Made by a program: the position numbers and the translations under genes
Assembly: GCF_014649495.1 (NCBI RefSeq)
Contig: NZ_BMTD01000005.1
Coordinates: forward strand, 186,001-250,000
Source of the DNA: Streptomyces filipinensis
GTDB taxonomy: Bacteria; Actinomycetota; Actinomycetes; Streptomycetales; Streptomycetaceae
DNA: 64,000 bases
Direction of reading: 5' to 3'
Part shown: positions 35,227 through 42,962 of the stretch, piece after piece
Numbering within the stretch: the stretch's first letter is position 1
Layout of the letters: the number at the start of each line of letters is the position of its first letter
The notes under the pieces: model-generated
What the model was told of the DNA's origin: nothing
The model's input: the letters and a program-made list of their open reading frames with translations, nothing else
The model's database searches: none

Positions 35227-36762
35227 TCATTGTGCGGTGAAGCTGACGCCCTGGGCGAGGGTCAGGGCGCTGGAGTAGTTGATGGTGTTGGTGGCCGAGC
35301 GCATGTAGGCCTTCCATGCGTCGGAGCCGGACTCCCGGCCGCCCCCGGTGTCCTTCTCGCCGCCGAAGGCACCACCGATCTCGGCGCCGGAGGTACCGAT
35401 GTTGACGTTGGCGATGCCGCAGTCGGAGCCCGCCGCGGACAGGAAGATCTCGGCCTCCTGCTGGTCGCGGGTGAAGATGCTGGACGACAGCCCCTGGGGG
35501 ACGTCGTTGTGCAGGGCGATCGCCTCCTCAAGGGTGTCGTAGGTGAGGACGTACAGGATCGGCGCGAACGTCTCCTCCCGTACGACGTCGGTCTGTTCAC
35601 CGACCCGGACGAGGACCGGCTCGGTGTAGGCCGCCGCGGGCGCGGCCTCGGCCAGGCGCCGGCCTCCGCCGGCCAGGACCCTGCCGCCCTGGGCCTGCAC
35701 GCGGGAGAGGGTGTGCTGCATGGCGTCGAGCGCCCCCGTGGAGATGAGCGGGCCGACCAGCGTGGTGTCGTCGAACGGGTCGCCGATGGGAAGCCTGGCG
35801 TAGGCGGCGGTCAGCCGCTCGACGACGGTGTCGGCGATGTCGCGGTGCACGATGAGGCGCCGCAGCGTCGTGCAGCGCTGGCCCGCGGTGCCGGCCGCGG
35901 CGAAGACGATCGCCGGGACGGCGAGGTCCAGGTCGGCGGAAGGGGCGACGATCGCGGCGTTGTTGCCGCCGAGTTCCAGCAGACTGCGGCCGAAGCGGGC
36001 GGCCACGCGGGGGCCCACCTCGCGGCCCATGCGGGTGGAGCCGGTGGCGCTGACGAGGGCGACGCGGGGGTCGTCGACGAGCCTCTCACCGACGGCGCGG
36101 TCACCGAGCAGGAGGCGGTGCACGTCCCGGGGCGCGTCGGCCTCGTCGGTGGCGCGGGCGAGCAGGTGGTCACAGGCCAGGGAGGTCAGCGGGGTGAGTT
36201 CCGAAGGCTTCCAGATCACGGTGTCGCCGCAGACCAGGGCGATCGCGGTGTTCCAGGACCACACGGCGGCGGGGAAGTTGAAGGCGGAGATGACGCCGAC
36301 CACGCCGAGGGGGTGCCAGGTCTCGGCCAGCCGGTGGCCGGGGCGTTCGGAGGCGATCGTACGGCCGTACAGCTGGCGGGACAGGCCTACGGCGAAGTCG
36401 CAGATGTCGATCATCTCCTGGATCTCGCCGAGCGCCTCGGAGCGGATCTTGCCCGCCTCGATGGTGACCAGGTCGGCCAGGTCGCTCTTGTGCGCGCGCA
36501 GCAACTCGCCCAGGCGGCGCACCAGTTCGCCGCGGCGTGGCGCGGGTGTGGTGCGCCAGGTGAGGAAGGCCGTACGGGCGGCCGTGACGGCCTCATCGGT
36601 GTCGGCGCCGGTGGCGGCCGTCAGCCCGAAGAGGTGCTCGCCGGTGAGGGGCGTACGGGCGTGCAGGTCGTTGCCCTCGGGCACGTCGACACCGATGTTC
36701 TTCAGGGCGGCACGGGCGCGGGCGCGCAGGTCGTCCGTGCTGGGCAGTGCGCTGCTGGTCAT
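35227..36762 (-). CDS. amaB: ALDH7-type aldehyde dehydrogenase, likely piperidine-6-carboxylate dehydrogenase
   Basis: A 511-residue NAD(P)-dependent dehydrogenase closest to antiquitin/AmaB. It oxidises L-alpha-aminoadipate semialdehyde (piperideine-6-carboxylate) to 2-aminoadipate. Visible motifs are FNFPAAVWSWNTAIALVCGDTVIWKPSE (cofactor binding), LLELGGNNA with the catalytic Glu, GQRCTT with the catalytic Cys, and the C-terminal EIGGAFGGEKDTGGGRESGSDAWKAYMRS, very characteristic of ALDH7. It is third in a leftward operon after an FAD oxidase and HglS, all fitting lysine breakdown. The gap to the HglS stop is 24 bases. Confidence 0.88.
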   Translation of the reverse strand: MTSSALPSTDDLRARARAALKNIGVDVPEGNDLHARTPLTGEHLFGLTAATGADTDEAVTAARTAFLTWRTTPAPRRGELVRRLGELLRAHKSDLADLVTIEAGKIRSEALGEIQEMIDICDFAVGLSRQLYGRTIASERPGHRLAETWHPLGVVGVISAFNFPAAVWSWNTAIALVCGDTVIWKPSELTPLTSLACDHLLARATDEADAPRDVHRLLLGDRAVGERLVDDPRVALVSATGSTRMGREVGPRVAARFGRSLLELGGNNAAIVAPSADLDLAVPAIVFAAAGTAGQRCTTLRRLIVHRDIADTVVERLTAAYARLPIGDPFDDTTLVGPLISTGALDAMQHTLSRVQAQGGRVLAGGGRRLAEAAPAAAYTEPVLVRVGEQTDVVREETFAPILYVLTYDTLEEAIALHNDVPQGLSSSIFTRDQQEAEIFLSAAGSDCGIANVNIGTSGAEIGGAFGGEKDTGGGRESGSDAWKAYMRSATNTINYSSALTLAQGVSFTAQ

Positions 36763-36786
36763 GGTGGTCCTCGAAGGTGAGAGGCG

Positions 36787-38184
36787 TCAGCCGGGCGGAT
36801 GGGGGAGGCCGAGTTCGCGGGCGACGTGGGCGAGGGAGCGGTTCTGCTGCTCTTCGTAGAGCGCGTAGGGGTCCAGGACGTCGTGGTCGATGGCGCCGGA
36901 GAGCCGGGCGGCGTCGTAGGCGGTACCCGGCTGGTCGTTGTCGCGGGTGCCCTCGCCGCCGAGGTTGGACCGGAAGATGCCGGCGGCGGAGCGGGGCAGG
37001 AAGTCCTCGTAGACGAGGGGCTCAGCGGTGATCCAGCCCTGCCGCACCAGTTCGCCGGTGGCGGTGGGCGGCGGGCTGCCGTCGCGCGGCCGGGCGGGGT
37101 GGGGACGGTAGGTGAAGTACGCCAGCTTCCCGGCGGCGAGTTCCTGCTCGCTGCCGGGCATGTGCCGTTCCCACACCGCGCGTGCGAGGTCGGCGCGGGC
37201 TCGCGAGGGGTTCCGGGCCACCTGCTCGTCGACGCGGCCGAGGAGGTCGTCGTAGAGCGCGCGTCCCTGTCGGGTCAGGGCGATGCCGCGGGCTTCGACC
37301 TCGCCGAAGCGGACCCGCAGGGCACCGCTGACGACGCTGCCGTCCGGGGTGCGCAGGGCGCGGGGTTCCGCCAGCGCCCGGAAGGAGGTCTGCCGCAGCA
37401 GGACGTCGGGGCCCTTCCAGGCCGGTGGGCCCTGGATGGTGTCGATCATCTCGATGCCGCGCTCGGTCATGCGCCGGTACAGCTCGTCGATGTCCAGGAC
37501 GCGCGGGGTGAGGTGGTTGATGTGCGTGCTGCGGACGCCGCCGACGTCCGCGGCGACGGCGGAGATCCGCTCCAGGGTCTCGTACCAGGCCTTGTCGACC
37601 GGTTCGGGGGACAGCTCGAAGGCCTGCACGGCGAGCTGCAGGAACCGCTCGGCCTCCTGCCGGGGCAGTTCCCGCTCGGCGGCGGCACGGTCGGCCAGCG
37701 TGAGCAGCTCCGGAGGAAACAGTTCGCGGGCCGCGAGGAAGGCTTCGAGGCGCCGGCGCAGGTCCGGGCCGAAGAAGCGGAGGTCGCCGGGGGTGAGCAT
37801 GGAGGTGAACACCCGGAAGGGGTTGCGTGCCAGTTCCGCGCCGTCGACCGGGCGGAACGCGGTGGAGACCACGGGAACGGCGCTGGCCGCGGCCTCCCGA
37901 AGGTCGTAGAACCCGACCGGGTGCATGCCGAGGGCGGCGAAGACGCGGGCGACCTGCTGCAGTTCGCGCGGCGTGCCGACGCGGATGGCGCCGTGCCGCT
38001 CGGCGCTCACCCGGCTGATGGACCCCAGGCGCTCGGCGTCGGGTCCCCGCGCGCGCAGCACGTCCTCGTTGACCTCGCGCGAGACGTCCACGAGCGTGCT
38101 GTAGGCGGGGACCTCCTGCGCGTACATCCGCGACAGCCGGGCGGCGAAGGCGGCCCGCAGGCGCCACTGACTGATCGTCGACAT
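36787..38184 (-). CDS. hglS: 2-oxoadipate dioxygenase/decarboxylase (DUF1338 family)
   Basis: A 465-residue non-heme iron enzyme of the VOC-like DUF1338 family that turns 2-oxoadipate, oxygen and iron into D-2-hydroxyglutarate with loss of CO2. The metal ligands of the characterised enzyme (two His, one Glu) correspond to His64 (SAERHGAIRVG), His221 or 224 (VRSTHINHLT), and Glu295/297 (RFGEVEARG). Arg68 follows His64 as in the substrate site. ATG 38184, SD GGAAGG. It follows the FAD oxidase by 22 bases. Together the operon matches the lysine-to-2-hydroxyglutarate route. Confidence 0.85.
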   Translation of the reverse strand: MSTISQWRLRAAFAARLSRMYAQEVPAYSTLVDVSREVNEDVLRARGPDAERLGSISRVSAERHGAIRVGTPRELQQVARVFAALGMHPVGFYDLREAAASAVPVVSTAFRPVDGAELARNPFRVFTSMLTPGDLRFFGPDLRRRLEAFLAARELFPPELLTLADRAAAERELPRQEAERFLQLAVQAFELSPEPVDKAWYETLERISAVAADVGGVRSTHINHLTPRVLDIDELYRRMTERGIEMIDTIQGPPAWKGPDVLLRQTSFRALAEPRALRTPDGSVVSGALRVRFGEVEARGIALTRQGRALYDDLLGRVDEQVARNPSRARADLARAVWERHMPGSEQELAAGKLAYFTYRPHPARPRDGSPPPTATGELVRQGWITAEPLVYEDFLPRSAAGIFRSNLGGEGTRDNDQPGTAYDAARLSGAIDHDVLDPYALYEEQQNRSLAHVARELGLPHPPG

Positions 38185-38206
38185 GCTTCGGCCTTCCGGA
38201 GGGGGT

Positions 38207-39379
38207 TCACACCACGTGGGCTTCGGGACGGACGCCGGCGCCGTGCCGGAAACGGTCGGCGCTGAGCGGGGAGATGTCGGTGAACGGCTCGCGCTCCAGG
38301 TACAGGTCCCGCACCACCTCACCGACCGCGGGTGCCTGGAGGAAGCCGTGTCCGGAAAACCCGGTGGCGTACAGGAAGCCGGGCAGCTCGCCGGAGCGGC
38401 CGATGAGCGCGTTGTGGTCCGGCGTGACCTCGTACAGGCCCGCCCACCCCCCGGCCGTCCGCATGCCGGCCAGCGCCGGTGCGCGGCGGCGGGCGACGGC
38501 GCGGAACAGCTCCAGCCACTCCGGCGTCCAGGTGGTGTCGAAGCCGTCCTGCTGGCCCGGGTCGGCCAGCCCGAACAGCAGACCGTCGTCGCTGTTGTGG
38601 AAGTAGGCGGTGGAGGAGAAGTCGATGGTGAACGGGACCCGTGGAGCGGGCGGCGTGAGCGGCTCGGTGAACGCGACCTGCCGTCGCACGGGCCGCACCG
38701 GCAGGTCGACGCCGGCCATGGCGCCGATCCGCGCCGACCAGGCCCCGGCCGCGCAGACGACGGTGGGGCAGGTGATACGGCCGTGGCTGGTGTGTACGGC
38801 GGTGACGCGGCTCCCGGCCCTGTCGATGCCCATGACCGCGGTGTGGGTGGCGAAGGTGACACCGGCCCGGGCCGCGGCCCGCGCGTACCCCTGGACGACC
38901 GGGCCGGGCCGGGCGTGCCCGTCGGCGGGGGAGTACGCGGCGGCCACCAGGCCGTCGGTGCTGAGGTAGGGACACAGGTGCTGGGCGTCGTCGGGGCTGA
39001 TCATGCGGCTCGGTACGCCTAGGCTGTTCTGGAGCTCGACGGCGGCCTCGAAGGCGCTCGCCTGCTGTGCGCCGTCCAGCAGGAACAGGTAACCGACGGG
39101 ATCCAGCCCGATGCGCGCGCCGGGCCGCCGGGGAAAGTCCCGGAAGGCCCGCAGGCTGCGGTTGCCCAGCTCGATGTTGAGCGGATCGGAGAACTGGGCG
39201 CGGACGCCGCCGATCGGCTTGCCGGAACTACCGTGGCCGAGATCGCCGCGCTCGACGACGACGATGTTCCGCACACCCGCCTCGGCGAGGTGGAACGCGG
39301 TGCTCACACCCATGACACCGCCACCGATGATCACCACATCGGCGCAGGCCGGAACGGTACGGAAGGCGGAGGAGGACAA
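38207..39379 (-). CDS. FAD-dependent DAO-family amine oxidase, possibly pipecolate oxidase
   Basis: A 390-residue flavoprotein of the glycine/sarcosine/D-amino-acid oxidase family. N-terminal dinucleotide motif is VVIIGGGVMGVSTAFHLAEAG, followed by VVERGDLGHGSSGKPIGGVRAQFS. The C-terminal GRSGELPGFLYATGFSGHG closes the FAD domain. TTG start at 39379 is supported by an SD GGAAGGGAG 8 bases upstream. First in the operon. In the lysine context an AmaA-like role oxidising L-pipecolate to piperideine-6-carboxylate is most likely, but glycine-type amine substrates cannot be excluded from motifs. Confidence 0.8.
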   Translation of the reverse strand: MSSSAFRTVPACADVVIIGGGVMGVSTAFHLAEAGVRNIVVVERGDLGHGSSGKPIGGVRAQFSDPLNIELGNRSLRAFRDFPRRPGARIGLDPVGYLFLLDGAQQASAFEAAVELQNSLGVPSRMISPDDAQHLCPYLSTDGLVAAAYSPADGHARPGPVVQGYARAAARAGVTFATHTAVMGIDRAGSRVTAVHTSHGRITCPTVVCAAGAWSARIGAMAGVDLPVRPVRRQVAFTEPLTPPAPRVPFTIDFSSTAYFHNSDDGLLFGLADPGQQDGFDTTWTPEWLELFRAVARRRAPALAGMRTAGGWAGLYEVTPDHNALIGRSGELPGFLYATGFSGHGFLQAPAVGEVVRDLYLEREPFTDISPLSADRFRHGAGVRPEAHVV

Positions 39380-39568
39380 CGGGCCGCTCCCTTCCAGAGG
39401 CCACCCGGGTTTCCCTTTCGCGGGACGGGGCTGTTCGGTGACGCGGTGATGCCGATCAGCTGTCTCTGCGTCATCGTGCAGCAGCCCGCCCGTCGACGTC
39501 CATCAGCGGTAGGTGTCTTCGATCCCGGAACCGTGGATCCGGCGCTCGGCGGCCGGCCTCTCAAGCGC

Positions 39569-40531
39569 TCAGGAATGGGCCCTGAGGAAGTCGATGAGGG
39601 CCGCGTTCACCTCCTGCGGGCGTTCCTGCTGGGTCCAGTGGCCGCAGCCCGCCAGTTCGAGCGGCTTGCGCCACAGGCTGGGCATCAGGTCGGGGAGCTT
39701 TTCGATCAGTTCGGGTGTGCCGGGGAAGGCCGGGACGAGGTCGCGGTCACCGTAGATGTACAGGGCGGGCCGGGAGACGACGGCGCCGTGCCAGGGGGCG
39801 GTCAGTTCCCAGTTGCGGTCCAGGTTGCGGTACCAGTTGAGAGCACCGGTGAAGCCGCCGGAGAAACTCTCGGTGAGCGCGTCGAGATCGTCCTCGGTGA
39901 ACCACTCCGGCAGCACCTCGGGATCCGTCATCGTGTCGAGCCAGCCCTGCCCGGGACTCACCAGCGGCTGTTCCACCCCGCCGGTGCGCGGGGCGGAACC
40001 GGAAGCCGAGTAGAAGAACTTCCGCAGCGTGGTGCGGACGTCCCTGCCGAACTCGGTGTCGGCCACGCCGGGGCGGTTGAAGTAGTTCCAGTAGAAGCGG
40101 CCGCCGAACCGCTTGTCCATGGTGGCGAGCGGGGGCTGGGTCCCCCGGAAGGGAGGCGGCACGCTCAGACCGGCCACCCCGAGCACCATGTCCGGTCGCA
40201 GCAGCGCCGTGTGCCAGGCGACCGGAGCGCCCCAGTCGTGCCCGACGACGAACGCCTTCTCCTCGCCCAGCGCCCGGACCAGGCCGACGACGTCGCCGAC
40301 CAGATGGAAGATGCTGTACGCGTCGACCTCGTCGGGATGGTCGCTGCGCCCGTATCCCCGCTGGTCGGGGGCGACCACGCGGAAGCCGGCGTCGGCCAGG
40401 GGGCCGAACTGGCGGTGCCAGGAGTGCCATGACTCGGGGAAGCCGTGCAGCAGCACCACCAGCGGGCCGTCGCCCTGCTCGGCGATGTGCAGCCGGACGC
40501 CGTTCACGTCGACCATGCGATGCTCAACCAT
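39569..40531 (-). CDS. epoxide hydrolase-like alpha/beta hydrolase
   Basis: A 320-residue enzyme starting at 40531. Motifs are HGFPESW (oxyanion loop), DQRGYGRSDHP, the nucleophile Asp99 in VVGHDWGAP, acid region YGDRDLVPAF and His in ELAGCGHWTQQERP. Two tyrosines in the cap (FYWNYFNRPG, ALNWYRNLD) are consistent with epoxide ring opening. It likely detoxifies epoxides in the cytoplasm. It is downstream of the lysine operon in orientation but separated by 189 bases from the FAD oxidase, whose promoter probably lies in that gap (39380-39568), which shows no gene. Confidence 0.87.
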   Translation of the reverse strand: MVEHRMVDVNGVRLHIAEQGDGPLVVLLHGFPESWHSWHRQFGPLADAGFRVVAPDQRGYGRSDHPDEVDAYSIFHLVGDVVGLVRALGEEKAFVVGHDWGAPVAWHTALLRPDMVLGVAGLSVPPPFRGTQPPLATMDKRFGGRFYWNYFNRPGVADTEFGRDVRTTLRKFFYSASGSAPRTGGVEQPLVSPGQGWLDTMTDPEVLPEWFTEDDLDALTESFSGGFTGALNWYRNLDRNWELTAPWHGAVVSRPALYIYGDRDLVPAFPGTPELIEKLPDLMPSLWRKPLELAGCGHWTQQERPQEVNAALIDFLRAHS

Positions 40532-40808
40532 GCGCACGAGCGTACGCGCCGTGATCTTCGAGCGGCGGCACCGGCCCAGGCGTGCGGCGATCCGGCCCCC
40601 GTTCGCCGTACGCGGGGCGGCGATGACGCCGTGACGCACAGCGGCGGCCTGGGCCGCGGGTGCGCCGTGTCGTCTCGTGTCAGGCCGGCCTGACCGGCGT
40701 CGGCACCAGCGCGGCCGGGCAGGCCGGCTCGCGGCCGGCCAACGCTTCTCCCCGCGGATTGCCTCAACGGCCCGTTCTCTCAAGGGCATTGACTGCGGGA
40801 GTCTTCAT
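40532..40808. other. intergenic region between epoxide hydrolase and GntR gene
   Basis: About 280 bases with no supported gene on either strand before the large palindrome at 40809. It should hold the leftward promoter of the epoxide hydrolase gene. Its right end has a TT-rich patch near the operator. Confidence 0.5.
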
Positions 40809-40835
40809 TGGTTGAGTGGCTCAGCCACTGAACCA
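40809..40835. promoter_or_regulatory. 27-bp near-perfect palindrome, probable GntR/FadR operator
   Basis: The core AGTGGCTCAGCCACT (40815-40829) is a perfect 7-1-7 inverted repeat, and outer arms TGGTT and AACCA extend it to 27 bases with only single G spacers. Lies 20 bases before the GntR start, so autorepression is likely. The embedded GTGG/CCAC fits FadR-type TGGTnnnACCA recognition loosely. Confidence 0.6.
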
Positions 40836-40854
40836 CTGTCGTTGGAGGCCCGGG

Positions 40855-41571
40855 GTGGAAGCACTGCCACGCGAGACGATCGTCGACGTGCTGGAAAGGA
40901 GACTGCGCGAGGACATCCTCGCCGGGCGCCATCCGGCCGGGAGCTATCTGCCGCCCGAACGGGAACTCGCCGACGGGTTCGGGGTCACCCGCACCACGCT
41001 CAAGCACGCCTTCGGCCGGCTGGCGCACGCCGGCCTGCTGGAGACACGGCACGGAGTGGGCACGCGTGTGAGGGACTTCCTGCGCCTGGGCGGAGCGGAC
41101 CTGCTGCCGATGCTCGTGCGCCACAGCCCCGACTGGATCGGCGAGATCTTCGAAGTGCGCCGCAGCATCGGTGCGTCGATCGCGGAACGGGCGGCGGCCC
41201 GGGTTACGGCGGACCAGATCACCGAACTGCGCCGGCTGCTGACGGCCGTCGCGGCGGCGGACGGCGGCGACCCGGCACAGCTGGCGGACGCCGAGGTCCA
41301 CCGGGCGCTGGCCCGGGCCACGGGCAACCGCGTCTACGTCCTGCTGACCAACACGTTGTTCAACGCGTACCTGCCGGTGCGCGCCGCCCTGGTGGGGCCC
41401 TTCGAGGACGCCCGCACCGCGCACGACCGCCTCGCCCCCGTGGTCGAAGCCGTGGCGGCCGGCGACCCGGAAGCGGCACGCACCGCAGCCGGCGCCTACC
41501 TCTCGGCGACCGAGCGCATCATGCTCGAAGGCCTGGCCCGGTCCGCGGGGCGTGGGGAGACAGCCCGGTGA
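40855..41571 (+). CDS. GntR family regulator, FadR subfamily (FCD domain)
   Basis: A 238-residue regulator. GTG 40855 is chosen behind TTGGAGG. N-terminal winged helix residues ~10-72 (PAGSYLPPERELADGFGVTRTTLKHAFGRLAHAGLLE) and a C-terminal FCD helical domain (residues ~85-220) with metal-type residues: EVRRSIGASIAERAA, DAEVHRALARATGNR, HDRLAPVVEAVAAGD. Its stop overlaps the next gene by GTGA, so it is cotranscribed with the unknown protein and GMC oxidoreductase it probably controls. Confidence 0.9.
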   Translation: MEALPRETIVDVLERRLREDILAGRHPAGSYLPPERELADGFGVTRTTLKHAFGRLAHAGLLETRHGVGTRVRDFLRLGGADLLPMLVRHSPDWIGEIFEVRRSIGASIAERAAARVTADQITELRRLLTAVAAADGGDPAQLADAEVHRALARATGNRVYVLLTNTLFNAYLPVRAALVGPFEDARTAHDRLAPVVEAVAAGDPEAARTAAGAYLSATERIMLEGLARSAGRGETAR

Positions 41572-42962
41572 GCCCGCGCGGAACGGTGTTCCGGGAAACC
41601 ATGCTGGGCCGCGTACGCCTGGCCGGCGAGGAGAACGACCGCCCCGTGCGGCTCGACCTCGTGGCCCGCGCCGACCGGGTGCTGCTGCCCCACCGGACGA
41701 CGCGGGCACGGCTGACGGGACGGATCCGGATAGCGGGACGGGCCGACGACAGTGGCATCGAGGGCGAGTTGGAGATCTCGCCGCTGGCCCGCCGCAGGAT
41801 CCGCTACCGGGCGGGCTTCGACCTGGACGGCCGGCGCCTGCTGCTGGACGGCTGGAAGTCGGTGTCGTTCACGCGTCCGCTGACGTCGATGACCGTACTG
41901 CCGTACACCCTGTACGAGGACGGTGCGCGCGCCGGTGCGGGCACCTTGCGCTTCCCCCTCGCCACCGGCCTGCTGCCCTTCCTCGCCGGCTTCCGGTTCC
42001 CCCGGACGGCCGTGCCCGCCGACGGCCCCGATCCCGCGCCGCGTTGGGACGGCAGGCCGGGCCGCACGGAGGTCTGGTACACCACGCTGACCGACCCGGC
42101 GACCGGCACCGGCGTCTGGCTGCACCACGAGGTCGTCGCGCCCAGCGACGGCTCACCCGCCTACGCCCACGGCTGGGCCGCCCTGTTCCCCGAGGACGGC
42201 CCGGTGCAGCACGCCCGTTTCGGACCCACCCCCTGGACGGCGCAGTCCCACGGCTTTCGCACCGAGGACGCCCGTGCCCTGCCCGGTCGCCTCACCGGCT
42301 CGGCGGGCCCGTTCCGCTGGGCCCTCTCGGAGGAGCCGCAGGGCCCGCCGCTGTACACCTTTCCGCGCTGGTCCTGGAGACATCCGTGGCTGCCGGCCGC
42401 ACACCTGCTGCCCGCGGCCCGTGCCCACTACACCGGTACCGTCCGCCACGGCACCGGTGAACTACGGCTCACCGACGCACCCGGCGCGAGCGCCCGCATC
42501 TACGGCCACGGCAACGCCCGCCGCTGGGCCTGGCTCCACGCCGACCTGGGCGGCGGTGACGTCCTGGAGATCGTCGCCGCGGTGTCGATGCGGCGAGGCC
42601 TGGACGGGCTGCCCCCGCTGGTCTTCCTGCGCCTGCGCCACCACGGTCGCACCTGGCCGCGGAGAGCGGAGCGGTCCGCCGTGGGCTGGGCGGGCATGGG
42701 CCGGTTCCGGGCGGACATCGGACTGCCCCGGTGGCGGGTCGGGGGCCGCGCCGGCCTCCAGCGGATCCGGGTGACGGTGACCCAGCCGCCGGAGCGGACA
42801 CTGGCACTGGACTACACCGATCCGGACGGCTCCGCCGCGGTGTGCCGCAACAGCGAGCGGGCGGACGCGGAAGTGCACCTGGAACGCTGGCGGGGCGGAT
42901 GGCGGACGCAGGCCCTGTGGCGGTTGTCGGGCACCGCCCATGCGGAGGTCGGCGAGCGATGA
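41568..42962 (+). CDS. unknown protein; GMC-oxidoreductase-associated beta-rich domain
   Basis: A 464-residue protein starting with GTG (MSPRGTVFRETMLGRVRLAG). Function not recognised with confidence. It is strand-rich with two halves. The N-terminal ~140 residues (FRETMLGRV, DLDGRRLLLDGWKSVSF, TMTVLPYTLYEDG-like) recall a domain seen C-terminal to the GMC core in large actinobacterial cholesterol-oxidase-type proteins. The rest (GVWLHHEVVAPSDGSP, AHGWAALFPEDG, RRWAWLHADLGGGDVLEIV) resembles lipocalin-like AttH/CrtC domains. It overlaps the GMC gene by ATGA, so the two likely work as a pair. Confidence 0.55.
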   Translation: MSPRGTVFRETMLGRVRLAGEENDRPVRLDLVARADRVLLPHRTTRARLTGRIRIAGRADDSGIEGELEISPLARRRIRYRAGFDLDGRRLLLDGWKSVSFTRPLTSMTVLPYTLYEDGARAGAGTLRFPLATGLLPFLAGFRFPRTAVPADGPDPAPRWDGRPGRTEVWYTTLTDPATGTGVWLHHEVVAPSDGSPAYAHGWAALFPEDGPVQHARFGPTPWTAQSHGFRTEDARALPGRLTGSAGPFRWALSEEPQGPPLYTFPRWSWRHPWLPAAHLLPAARAHYTGTVRHGTGELRLTDAPGASARIYGHGNARRWAWLHADLGGGDVLEIVAAVSMRRGLDGLPPLVFLRLRHHGRTWPRRAERSAVGWAGMGRFRADIGLPRWRVGGRAGLQRIRVTVTQPPERTLALDYTDPDGSAAVCRNSERADAEVHLERWRGGWRTQALWRLSGTAHAEVGER

